Source of the DNA: Kosakonia sp. H02
Lineage (GTDB): Bacteria; Pseudomonadota; Gammaproteobacteria; Enterobacterales; Enterobacteriaceae
Assembly (NCBI GenBank): GCA_030704225.1
Contig: CP131915.1
Coordinates: forward strand, 1,612,001 to 1,676,000
DNA length: 64,000 nucleotides
Direction of reading: 5' to 3'
Shown in pieces: positions 56,456 to 64,000 of the stretch. The translations under genes were made by a program, and so were the position numbers. The notes beneath the pieces were generated by a model. The model was given only the letters and a program-made list of their open reading frames with translations, was not told where the DNA came from and did not search any database. Numbering within the stretch: position 1 is the stretch's first letter; the number at the start of each line of letters is the position of its first letter.

Positions 56456-57994
56456 ATGACAGACATCGTTTCCCGACACTGGCGGGCCGTTGCAGGCGTG
56501 ATATTCGCGCTGACCGCCCTTCCGTCTTTCGCCGCGAAAGACGTGGTTGTCGCTGTGGGATCCAATTTCACTACCCTTGATCCTTATGACGCCAACGACA
56601 CGCTGTCGCAGGCGGTGGCAAAGTCTTTCTATCAGGGGCTGTTTGGCCTCGATAAAGAGATGAAGCTGGTCAATGTGCTGGCGGAGAGTTACACCGTTTC
56701 CGACGACGGGATGGTGTACACCATTACGCTGCGCAAAGGGGTGAAATTCCAGGACGGGACGGATTTTAACGCCGCGGCGGTAAAGGCGAACCTCGATCGC
56801 GCCAGCAACCCGGCAAACAGCCTCAAACGCTATAACCTGTATAAAAATATCGACAAGACCGAGGTTGTGGATGACAGCACGGTAAAAATCACCCTTAAAC
56901 AGCCGTTCTCGGCGTTTATCAATATTCTGGCGCACCCGGCAACGGCGATGATTTCGCCCGCGGCGTTGCAAAAATATGGCAAAGAGATCGGTTTTCACCC
57001 GGTCGGCACCGGCCCGTACGCACTCGAAGCCTGGAACCAGACCGATTTTGTGAAGGTGAAAAAGTTTACCGGGTACTGGCAGCCGGGCTTGCCCAAGCTC
57101 GATTCCATCACCTGGCGCCCTGTGGTGGACAACAATACCCGTGCGGCCATGCTGCAAACCGGCGAAGCGCAGTTCGCGTTTCCCATTCCGTATGAGCAGG
57201 CGGAAGTGCTGAAAAGAAACAGCAAGCTGGAGCTGGTCGCCAGCCTGTCGATCATGCAGCGCTACATCAGCATGAACGTGACGCAAAAGCCGTTCGATAA
57301 CCTGAAAGTGCGCGAAGCGATTAACTACGCCATTAATCGCCCGGCGCTGGTGAAAGTGGCCTTTGCCGGTTTCGCCACGCCAGCCACCGGCGTCGTTCCG
57401 CCGTCGATTGCTTATGCGCAGGCGTATAAACCCTGGCCTTACGACCCGGCAAAAGCCCGCGAGTTGCTGAAAGAGGCCGGTTACCCGCAGGGCTTCAGCA
57501 CCACGCTATGGTCATCCCATAACCACAGCACCGCGCAGAAAGTGTTGCAGTTCACCCAACAACAACTGGCGCAGGTAGGGATAAAAGTTCAGGTCACGGC
57601 GATGGATGCCGGGCAGCGTGCGGCGGAAGTGGAAGCAAAAGGGCAGCAGCAGAGCGGTGTGCGCATGTTTTATACCGGCTGGTCGGCCTCTACCGGCGAA
57701 GCGGACTGGGCGTTATCGCCGCTGTTTGCTTCCTGGAACTGGCCGCCAACGCAGTTCAATACTGCCTTCTACAGCAACCCGCAGGTGGATAAAGATTTCG
57801 CCGATGCGCTGAAAACCACCAGCACAGATGAGAAAGCACGTTTGTACAAACACGCGCAGGATGTCATCTGGCAGGAGTCGCCGTGGGTACCGCTGGTGGT
57901 GGAAAAACTGGTTTCAGCCCATAACAAGAAGCTGACCGGTTTTTACATCATGCCCGACACCGGGTTTAGTTTTGATAACGCTGATTTGCAATAG
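56456..57994 (+). CDS. gsiB: glutathione-binding periplasmic protein GsiB
   Basis: 512 residues from ATG 56456 (AGGAGAG before it), as in E. coli. Signal peptide to SFAAKD; solute-binding family 5 fold (VGSNFTTLDPYDANDTLSQ, GTGPYALEAW). It captures glutathione and passes it to GsiCD. 33 bases after gsiA. Confidence 0.95.
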   Translation: MTDIVSRHWRAVAGVIFALTALPSFAAKDVVVAVGSNFTTLDPYDANDTLSQAVAKSFYQGLFGLDKEMKLVNVLAESYTVSDDGMVYTITLRKGVKFQDGTDFNAAAVKANLDRASNPANSLKRYNLYKNIDKTEVVDDSTVKITLKQPFSAFINILAHPATAMISPAALQKYGKEIGFHPVGTGPYALEAWNQTDFVKVKKFTGYWQPGLPKLDSITWRPVVDNNTRAAMLQTGEAQFAFPIPYEQAEVLKRNSKLELVASLSIMQRYISMNVTQKPFDNLKVREAINYAINRPALVKVAFAGFATPATGVVPPSIAYAQAYKPWPYDPAKARELLKEAGYPQGFSTTLWSSHNHSTAQKVLQFTQQQLAQVGIKVQVTAMDAGQRAAEVEAKGQQQSGVRMFYTGWSASTGEADWALSPLFASWNWPPTQFNTAFYSNPQVDKDFADALKTTSTDEKARLYKHAQDVIWQESPWVPLVVEKLVSAHNKKLTGFYIMPDTGFSFDNADLQ

Positions 57995-58043
57995 ATAACT
58001 CACTCCGCCTTGCAGGATGGGAGGCGGCGTGAGGGAAGATAAC

Positions 58044-58964
58044 ATGCTGAATTATATTATTAAACGCCTGCTGGGCCTGATCCCCACGCTGTTGATTGTG
58101 GCCATTATGGTGTTTCTGTTTGTGCATTTGCTTCCGGGGGATCCGGCGCGGCTGATTGCCGGGCCGGAGGCAGATGCACAGGTGATTGAGCTGGTTCGCC
58201 GCCAGCTTGGGCTGGATCAGCCGCTGTGGGTGCAGTTCTGGGATTACATCTCAAACGTGGTGCAGGGCGACTTCGGCATCTCGATGGCCTCCCGTCGCCC
58301 GGTGGTGGATGAGATAGCCAGCCGTTTTATGCCGACGCTGCTGTTAACCATCACCAGTATGATTTGGGCGATGCTGTTCGGGCTGGGCGCGGGGATTGCC
58401 GCAGCCGTGTGGCGCAACCGCTGGCCGGATCATCTCGGCATGGCGCTGGCGGTTACCGGGCTCTCTTTCCCGGCTTTTGCGCTGGGGATGCTGCTGATGC
58501 AGGTCTTTTCCGTGGAGCTTGGCTGGTTGCCCACCGTGGGTGCAGATACCTGGTGGCATTACATTTTGCCGTCATTGACGCTCGGTGCGGCCGTGGCAGC
58601 GGTAATGGCGCGTTTTACCCGCGCGTCGTTTGTTGAAGTGCTGAATGAAGATTATATGCGCACCGCGCGCGCCAAGGGGGTGAGCGAACGTTGGGTGATC
58701 CTCAAGCATGGTCTGCGCAATGCGATGATCCCGGTGGTGACGATGATGGGGCTGCAATTTGGCTTTTTGCTTGGCGGCTCGATTGTGGTGGAGAAAGTCT
58801 TTAACTGGCCGGGGCTGGGCCGTTTGCTGGTGGATTCCGTTGAAATGCGCGATTACCCGGTTATCCAGGCCGAAGTGCTGCTCTTTTCGCTGGAATTTAT
58901 TCTTATCAACTTAGTGGTGGATGTGCTTTACGCCGCCCTTAATCCCGCTATCAGGTACAAGTAA
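58044..58964 (+). CDS. gsiC: glutathione importer permease GsiC
   Basis: 306 residues from ATG 58044, the E. coli length; a GTG/ATG-rich in-frame extension to 58017 is rejected. Six helices and the DppB-type permease signature (RTARAKGVSERWVILKHGLRNAMIPVVTMMG). Inner membrane. Confidence 0.95.
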   Translation: MLNYIIKRLLGLIPTLLIVAIMVFLFVHLLPGDPARLIAGPEADAQVIELVRRQLGLDQPLWVQFWDYISNVVQGDFGISMASRRPVVDEIASRFMPTLLLTITSMIWAMLFGLGAGIAAAVWRNRWPDHLGMALAVTGLSFPAFALGMLLMQVFSVELGWLPTVGADTWWHYILPSLTLGAAVAAVMARFTRASFVEVLNEDYMRTARAKGVSERWVILKHGLRNAMIPVVTMMGLQFGFLLGGSIVVEKVFNWPGLGRLLVDSVEMRDYPVIQAEVLLFSLEFILINLVVDVLYAALNPAIRYK

Positions 58965-58966
58965 GG

Positions 58967-59878
58967 ATGCGATTGTTAAACTGGCGTCGACAGGCGATTT
59001 TAAATGCCATGCCCGCGGTTAAACCGGGACATGTGCGCACTCCGTGGCATGAGTTCTGGCGACGATTTTGTCGCCAGCCCATTGCAATGACCGCCGGGCT
59101 GTTTGTGCTGCTGCTGATCCTGCTGGCGATCGTTGCGCCGTGGATTGCCCCGTTTGATGCGGAGAACTATTTCGATTATGACCGGCTGAACGAAGGGCCG
59201 TCGCTGGTGCACTGGTTTGGTGTCGATTCGCTGGGGCGCGATATCTTAAGCCGCGTGCTGGTCGGCGCGCAGATCTCTCTTGCCGCCGGGGTCTTTGCGG
59301 TGCTGATTGGCGCAGCCATTGGTACCGTGCTCGGCCTGCTGGCGGGTTACTACGAAGGCTGGTGGGACCGCATTATTATGCGCATTTGCGATGTGCTGTT
59401 TGCTTTCCCCGGCATTTTGCTGGCGATTGCTGTCGTCGCGGTGATGGGCAGCGGCATGGCGAATGTGATTATCGCCGTCGCCGTCTTTTCTGTCCCTGCC
59501 TTTGCCCGCCTGGTGCGCGGTAACACGCTGGTACTGAAGCAGCAGACGTTTATTGAATCGGCGCGCAGCATTGGTGCCAGCGATGCGGTGATTTTGTTCC
59601 ACCATATTTTGCCGGGTACTGTGTCGTCGATTGTGGTCTATTTCACTATGCGAATCGGCACGTCGATTATCTCTGCCGCCAGTTTGTCCTTCCTGGGCCT
59701 GGGTGCGCAGCCGCCTACGCCGGAGTGGGGAGCAATGCTCAACGAAGCGCGCGCCGATATGGTGATTGCGCCCCATGTGGCACTGTTTCCATCGCTGGCG
59801 ATTTTCCTGACGGTGCTGGCGTTTAACCTGTTGGGCGATGGCCTGCGCGACGCGCTGGATCCAAAAATTAAAGGCTGA
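58967..59878 (+). CDS. gsiD: glutathione importer permease GsiD
   Basis: 303 residues, as in E. coli; ATG two bases after the gsiC stop. DppC-type N-terminal segment, membrane helices, and EAA-like loop ESARSIGASDAVILFHHILPG. Last gene of the operon. The diguanylate-related genes yliE and yliF that follow in E. coli are absent. Confidence 0.95.
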   Translation: MRLLNWRRQAILNAMPAVKPGHVRTPWHEFWRRFCRQPIAMTAGLFVLLLILLAIVAPWIAPFDAENYFDYDRLNEGPSLVHWFGVDSLGRDILSRVLVGAQISLAAGVFAVLIGAAIGTVLGLLAGYYEGWWDRIIMRICDVLFAFPGILLAIAVVAVMGSGMANVIIAVAVFSVPAFARLVRGNTLVLKQQTFIESARSIGASDAVILFHHILPGTVSSIVVYFTMRIGTSIISAASLSFLGLGAQPPTPEWGAMLNEARADMVIAPHVALFPSLAIFLTVLAFNLLGDGLRDALDPKIKG

Positions 59879-59896
59879 TGACTTGTAAACCGGATT

Positions 59897-59936
59897 CGTA
59901 GGCCGGATGGTGACGACCCGCCTTATCCGGCCTACG
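59897..59936. repeat. REP element between gsiD and rimO
   Basis: CGTAGGCCGGAT (59897-59908) and ATCCGGCCTACG (59925-59936) form an exact REP-type inverted repeat between the convergent genes; probably also a terminator-like barrier. Confidence 0.85.
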
Positions 59937-59954
59937 GAGTTCACTGCAAACGCG

Positions 59955-61287
59955 TTAAACGCGCGTGCCCCAAAGGTCATATTCATCGGCGTTTTCCACT
60001 TTTACGCGGATAACTTCGCCCGGTTTGACGCGGGTTTCACCGTTCAGATAGACCGCGCCGTCGATCTCTGGCGCATCTGCCATGCTGCGACCAATCGCCC
60101 CTTCTTCGTCCACTTCATCAACAATCACCAGGATTTCGCGACCGATTTTCTCTTGCAGACGTTCCGCCGAGATCTGCTGTTGCAACTGCATAAAGCGATT
60201 CCAGCGCTCCTCTTTGACCACTTCTGGTACCTGATCCGCCAGTTCGTTAGCCGTTGCGCCTTCGACCGGGCTGTATTTGAAGCAGCCCACGCGATCCAGA
60301 CGTGCTTCGGTGAGGAAATCCAGCAGCATCTGGAAATCTTCTTCGGTTTCGCCAGGGAAGCCGACAATGAAGGTGGAGCGCAGCGTGAGTTCCGGGCAGA
60401 TCTCACGCCAGCGTTTAATGCGCGCCAGTTGGCGATCGACCGAACCTGGGCGCTTCATCAGTTTCAAAATACGCGGGCTGGCGTGTTGCAGCGGAATATC
60501 GAGGTAGGGCAGGATCTTGCCTTCCGCCATCAGCGGGATCACGTCATCAACGTGCGGATAGGGGTAGACGTAGTGCAGGCGCGTCCAGACACCGAGTTTC
60601 GCCAGTTGCTCACACAGGCCGACCATGCTGGTTTTCACCGGCTCGCCATTGTGAAAACCCATGCGGTGTTTTACATCAACGCCGTAGGCGGAGGTATCCT
60701 GGGAGATCACCAGCAGCTCTTTTACGCCCGCATCGACCAAGCGTTTCGCTTCGGCCAGCACATCGCCAATCGGGCGGCTGATTAAATCGCCACGCATCGA
60801 CGGAATGATGCAGAAGGTGCAACGGTGATTACAGCCTTCGGAAATTTTCAGGTACGCGTAGTGGCGCGGCGTCAGTTTTACGCCCTGTTCCGGTACCAGG
60901 CTTAAGAAGGGGTTGTGCTGCGGTTTCGGCACATAATGGTGAACATGGGAAAGCACCTGCTCGTAGCTGTGCGGCCCGGTGATTTCCAGCACTTTGGGGT
61001 GCACTTCGCGGATGTGATCTTCTTTTGCCCCCAGGCAGCCGGTCACAATCACTTTGCCGTTTTCGTTCAGCGCTTCGCCAATGGCTTCCAGCGACTCCTG
61101 CACGGCGCTATCGATAAAGCCGCAGGTGTTCACAATCACCATATCGGCATCGTCGTAAGTCGGCACGACATCGTAGCCTTCAGTACGCAGTTCCGTGAGG
61201 ATACGTTCAGAATCCACCAGGTTTTTTGGGGCCTAAAGATATAAATCCTACTTTCGGTTGACTAGTAGGTGTTTTAGTATGGGACAT
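59955..61287 (-). pseudogene. rimO: rimO, N-terminus replaced by element sequence and out of frame
   Basis: The body (from codon GTG 61217, VDSERILTELRTEGYDVVP, to stop 59955) is intact RimO: the radical-SAM CNHRCTFC and C-terminal TRAM domain are present. It is the enzyme that methylthiolates ribosomal protein S12. A start at ATG 61287 encodes MSHTKTPTSQPKVGFISLG, clearly the RimO N-terminus, but it continues as PKKPGGF and stops at 61207-61209. Relative to the expected GGC-TGC-CCA-AAA-AAC, the sequence GGCCCCAAAAAACC lacks two bases, so the first conserved Cys (LGCPKN) and the frame are lost. The N-terminal codons (GTA GGA TTT ATA TCT TTA) differ from the host style. Sequencing error is possible. 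Confidence 0.75.
61220..61232. other. candidate recombination junction (att) in rimO
   Basis: GGTTTTTTGGGGC lies where host-like rimO sequence changes to element-like sequence. A near-identical GGTTTTTGGGGC occurs at 63097-63108, just past the recombinase gene. These could be the two core sites of the element. Confidence 0.5.
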
Positions 61288-61326
61288 GTAGATTTACTCA
61301 CATTGGATCAATGGCGCGGGATTTTA

Positions 61327-63072
61327 ATGTCATCCAAGCAGAAATTATACAGCTATGTGCGTTGGTCAAGCGAGAAACAATCAACGGGAACCTCTTTCGA
61401 AAGGCAAACGGCTAGGGCGAAGCAGTATGCTTATGATAACGGTCTTGAGTATGTCGAGATCAAAGATGCTGGTGTGTCTGCTTTCAAAGGTAAAAACTCG
61501 ACTCAAGGCCAGTTAGGCGAATTTATCGCTAGCGTTGAGAAAGGTCTAATACCTAAAGATAGCTGGCTGTATGTGGAAAATTTTGATCGTATAACCCGTG
61601 AAGAAGTCACCGATGCGAATGCACTTTTCCTGCGTTTGATAAACATGGGGTTAACGATAGTTACGGGCATGGACCAGCGTGTTTTCACACGCGAAAGTGT
61701 GAATAAGAATCCGACGGATCTTATGCTTTCCATCCTAATGTTCATGCGTGCCCATGAAGAAAGTAAGACGAAATCTGACCGGGTTAACTCGCATGTACTA
61801 GCACTGTTGGCGCGTGAAAAACAGGGACTTCCTGTAAACATTAAAGCTGTTGGTAGGCATCCATTTTGGATAGATGACAGTGGTCCAGATAACGAGAAGG
61901 TTAAAGAACATCCTGAATACTGGCAGCCTGTCCAAGATGCAGTAAGGCTGTTCCTTGAAGGGCACGGTGCCTTTTATGTCACTAATTATTTGAACGAAAA
62001 TTACTCCCCACCTCCTGCATTTAAAAATAAGACACGCAAAGCAGGAGGTTGGTCACAACAAGCTTTAAATAAAATGAGGAGCAATCAGGCATTGGTAGGG
62101 GCAAGGATTTTTACCTTGTCGGGTAAACCATATCACCTTGAAAATTACTATCCACCTCTTTGTACCCCAGGAGAGTTTGCACAGCTTCAGGACATTAAAG
62201 CGAATAACAACAGATACAGTGGCAAAGTATCTACGGCGATCAGTCTCCTTGGGGGAATGCAGATTATTCGATGTGGTCACTGTAACGGGACTATGACAGC
62301 TTTCCTACAGCGAGGACAATTGCGCTATATCTGTGAATATGGGCGTGCAGGTGGAAGTTGCAATGCTTGGAGTGTGAAAGCTTCTATTGTTGAGCGCTGT
62401 CTGATGCCCGTTCTGATCACGGGTTTTTTGATGGGGGCATACAAAACGCACAGTGATCTAACCTCGTTAGATGAAGAGTCAGACGAGCTAAAAGAAAAGC
62501 TTATTAAAATTCAGTCCCAGCAAGATCACGTTATTGATGCGATAGCTGAGTTCGGTAGAACGACAAAGTTTGATGCTAAGTATAAGGAGTTGGAAAAGGA
62601 AGAGCAGGTGATTAGTGGGAAGTTGCAACAGCTTGGTCAGTTGAAGGCGCTGTACGCAACGACAAAAGACTTCTCGGAGAACATTGCAGGCTTTGTTGCT
62701 GAGCAATGTCATTGGCTGATTATCTCGGATGTACATAATTCAAGACGAGAGCAGTTAAGGGAAAATGTACGTAGGGTCATCAAGTCAGTAATCGTCACAA
62801 AGAAAAACCGATGTATTCGCATAGAGTTTCAACTCATTACCGGTGAGCCTTTTGTTTTTACAGGCAGCAAATCGCCGGACTACGAAGTATTCCTCCCTCG
62901 CCGGATTCATGACATCCCGCCTGATGCTACAGAAGATGAAAAGTCTGAATGGAAAAGGTCAGATCATGAGTACAACAAGCATTTTTTGAAGCTTTGGTAT
63001 GAGGTGGTCAACAAAGATTTCCTTTCACATTATCCAGAGATCGACGGGAAGGATTTTTGGCCCAAAAGATAA
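61327..63072 (+). CDS. large serine recombinase (phage/integrative element integrase)
   Basis: 581 residues from ATG 61327 (GCGGGA nearby); a frame extending to 61258 overlaps the hybrid rimO start and is less likely. The resolvase domain has YVRWSSEKQ (catalytic Ser14) and ENFDRITREEV. This is followed by the recombinase domain, a zinc ribbon (CGHCNG ... CEYGRAGGSCNAW) and a coiled coil (about 390-460). Large serine recombinases integrate elements at a dinucleotide core. It lies directly next to the altered 5' end of rimO. Low GC. Confidence 0.92.
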   Translation: MSSKQKLYSYVRWSSEKQSTGTSFERQTARAKQYAYDNGLEYVEIKDAGVSAFKGKNSTQGQLGEFIASVEKGLIPKDSWLYVENFDRITREEVTDANALFLRLINMGLTIVTGMDQRVFTRESVNKNPTDLMLSILMFMRAHEESKTKSDRVNSHVLALLAREKQGLPVNIKAVGRHPFWIDDSGPDNEKVKEHPEYWQPVQDAVRLFLEGHGAFYVTNYLNENYSPPPAFKNKTRKAGGWSQQALNKMRSNQALVGARIFTLSGKPYHLENYYPPLCTPGEFAQLQDIKANNNRYSGKVSTAISLLGGMQIIRCGHCNGTMTAFLQRGQLRYICEYGRAGGSCNAWSVKASIVERCLMPVLITGFLMGAYKTHSDLTSLDEESDELKEKLIKIQSQQDHVIDAIAEFGRTTKFDAKYKELEKEEQVISGKLQQLGQLKALYATTKDFSENIAGFVAEQCHWLIISDVHNSRREQLRENVRRVIKSVIVTKKNRCIRIEFQLITGEPFVFTGSKSPDYEVFLPRRIHDIPPDATEDEKSEWKRSDHEYNKHFLKLWYEVVNKDFLSHYPEIDGKDFWPKR

Positions 63073-63074
63073 TT

Positions 63075-63093
63075 GATAATAATTCTCATTAGC
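63075..63093. promoter_or_regulatory. Fur-box-like sequence
   Basis: GATAATAATTCTCATTAGC matches 15 of 19 positions of the consensus Fur box GATAATGATAATCATTATC. It begins three bases after the recombinase stop codon. No iron gene is visible nearby, so it may be chance. Confidence 0.4.
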
Positions 63094-63096
63094 ATT

Positions 63097-63108
63097 GGTT
63101 TTTGGGGC
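63097..63108. repeat. candidate second att core
   Basis: GGTTTTTGGGGC, one T shorter than the junction sequence at 61220-61232, in the same orientation. The 1.9 kb between would contain only the recombinase gene. The native rimO 5' end does not follow, so the island must continue. Confidence 0.4.
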
Positions 63109-63180
63109 TGATTATGATAAAATAACCTCTGTGATGAATAACTTACAGAATAGAAGAGGACATTTTGTGCACCGCCTTAA

Positions 63181-63381
63181 CCCCGCCAGCGCCAGGCACA
63201 GGGGATCGCCAGAGCTAAAGCTGAAAACAAGTACAAAGGCAGACCAGCAGATACCAATCTGCGAAGTAAGGTTGAGTCGTACCTCACCAAAGGCGGGAAC
63301 ACATATGCGGAGATAGCGAAACTGTGTGATTGTTCCGTTGGCATGGTCGCCAAAGTAAAGAAGCTCCTCGAAACCGCCTGA
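63181..63381 (+). pseudogene. 3' remnant of a serine resolvase/invertase gene
   Basis: Reading from 63181, the frame gives PRQRQAQGIARAKAENKYKG and then RP, followed by a helix-turn-helix tail ending KKLLETA at TGA 63379-63381. This is the C-terminal part of a small serine resolvase (the HTH domain with the linker GIA.AK). A TAA stop immediately precedes it at 63178-63180, and the catalytic domain is absent, so it is a decayed fragment of a transposon or invertase. Confidence 0.75.
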
Positions 63382-63583
63382 CAGATAACAACCACCACCA
63401 GCACCCTACGGATATTTGGTAAAGAATCAGCGTGACCCTTGCGAGCGGAGGAAATCCGTTAGGCCGTGCTGAGAGTGCGACTGTGATATTTACGCCGCTG
63501 GCGGTGTGCAAGGTGGGGGTACTTCCGAAACCGTTCTGGCGGGGGAGTATGGTATCGGGGGATTACTCCCCCTGTGCGGTCAA

Positions 63584-64000
63584 CTACTCAAGCAAACCAC
63601 TCAACGGCGCTAACGTCACGTAAATATAATTGTCGTCGCGCTCTTCAATGGTGATGGGCATATCAATGCCATTACTCAACACCGCCTTTGCCCGGTAGTT
63701 TTTGTCTGATACCTTCCTCACGTCCTCCACAACCAGACACTTCACCTCACTCCCTTTGTCTTTGAATATAGAAGTCGTAATCTCGCACGCGCTCGTCTTT
63801 AGTGCTTCGCTGTTATCCCAAACAACGGCGATGGAGGAGCAACCCAACGCAATTGCAATGTATGCGAAGAACCACGCCCATCGTTTACTCAACTTCTCGC
63901 CAGCAGCTTTAACCCTGCCGTAAACATAAAGGGGAGGAAAAACGAGAATCCCCAGAGCCGAACCGACAAAATGCGGTTCGGATTCGTAGCCAGACTTAAC
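63584..64000 (-). CDS. partial membrane protein running off the window
   Basis: The frame is open from the window end (64000) to the stop at 63584. The visible 138 residues contain two hydrophobic segments (VGSALGILVFPPLYVY and WAWFFAYIAIALGCSSIAVVW), followed by a polar domain with two cysteines (SACEITTS, EVKCLVV) that probably faces the periplasm. The N-terminus lies outside. No family is recognised. It is likely part of the integrated element. Confidence 0.6.
   Translation of the reverse strand, partial: VKSGYESEPHFVGSALGILVFPPLYVYGRVKAAGEKLSKRWAWFFAYIAIALGCSSIAVVWDNSEALKTSACEITTSIFKDKGSEVKCLVVEDVRKVSDKNYRAKAVLSNGIDMPITIEERDDNYIYVTLAPLSGLLE

Noticed and set aside
63095..63316. 73-codon reading frame after the recombinase gene
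   Set aside because: It is a wrong-frame reading through the resolvase remnant, whose true frame is recognisable by its helix-turn-helix tail.

Overview
The window is a chromosomal segment of a bacterium of the family Enterobacteriaceae. From about 16.4 to 61.2 kb it follows the E. coli K-12 order rlmF-ybiO-glnQPH-dps-rhtA-ompX-opgE-mntS-mntR-ybiR // ldtB-ybiT // ybiU-ybiV-ybiW-ybiY-moeB-moeA-gsiABCD-rimO, with proteins close to the E. coli ones. fsaA, iaaA, yliE and yliF, which E. coli has in this stretch, are absent. Two blocks not found there in E. coli are inserted. The overall picture suggests an Enterobacter/Kosakonia-type organism; the genus cannot be fixed from the sequence alone.

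Region 1 (1 to about 16.4 kb) is an AT-richer accessory island. It opens with a four-gene phage-like lysis cassette: small membrane holin, M15 endolysin, i-spanin, and o-spanin nested out of frame. This is the gene set of a type 10 secretion system (the chiWXYZ type). It is followed by a signal-less endonuclease/exonuclease/phosphatase-fold (sphingomyelinase-like) protein. Two RHS/YD-repeat toxins on the opposite strand carry the same core and linker but different C-terminal tips: a 473-residue mini-RHS with a clan-CD-protease-like tip, and a 1654-residue RHS protein with an ADP-ribosyltransferase-like tip. There is also a 404-residue partner encoded just upstream of the large RHS gene, a 91-residue protein between the two RHS genes, and a LysR-type regulator. 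The proposal that lysis releases these leaderless toxins is an inference. Small membrane, cupin, alpha/beta-hydrolase and hypothetical genes complete the island.

Region 2 (16.4 to 29.6 kb) is conserved core: flavin reductase-like protein, RlmF, the YbiO mechanosensitive channel, the glutamine ABC importer with sigma-54 promoter and NtrC-like sites, Dps, RhtA, OmpX, OpgE, the manganese genes mntS/mntR with an MntR box, and the YbiR permease.

Region 3 (29.6 to 38.7 kb) is an insertion relative to E. coli: an EmrAB-type tripartite efflux operon with its own outer-membrane factor, an aldo/keto reductase, and a beta-glucoside operon (6-phospho-beta-glucosidase, PTS EIIC, GntR regulator) preceded by two perfect 12-bp palindromes.

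Region 4 (38.8 to 61.2 kb) returns to core (ldtB, ybiT), then a GH31 glycosidase/MFS/LacI cluster, then ybiU, ybiV, the glycyl-radical enzyme pair ybiW/ybiY, moeB/moeA and the glutathione importer gsiABCD. A 14-bp palindromic motif recurs upstream of ybiU, ybiV and ybiY, suggesting a shared unnamed regulon.

Region 5 (61.2 to 64 kb) is the end of a second mobile element. A large serine recombinase sits exactly at the 5' end of rimO. The first 19 residues of rimO appear to be element-derived, and the junction is out of frame by the equivalent of a missing TG, removing the conserved first cysteine. A resolvase remnant, a Fur-box-like sequence and a partial membrane-protein gene follow, and the element runs off the window.
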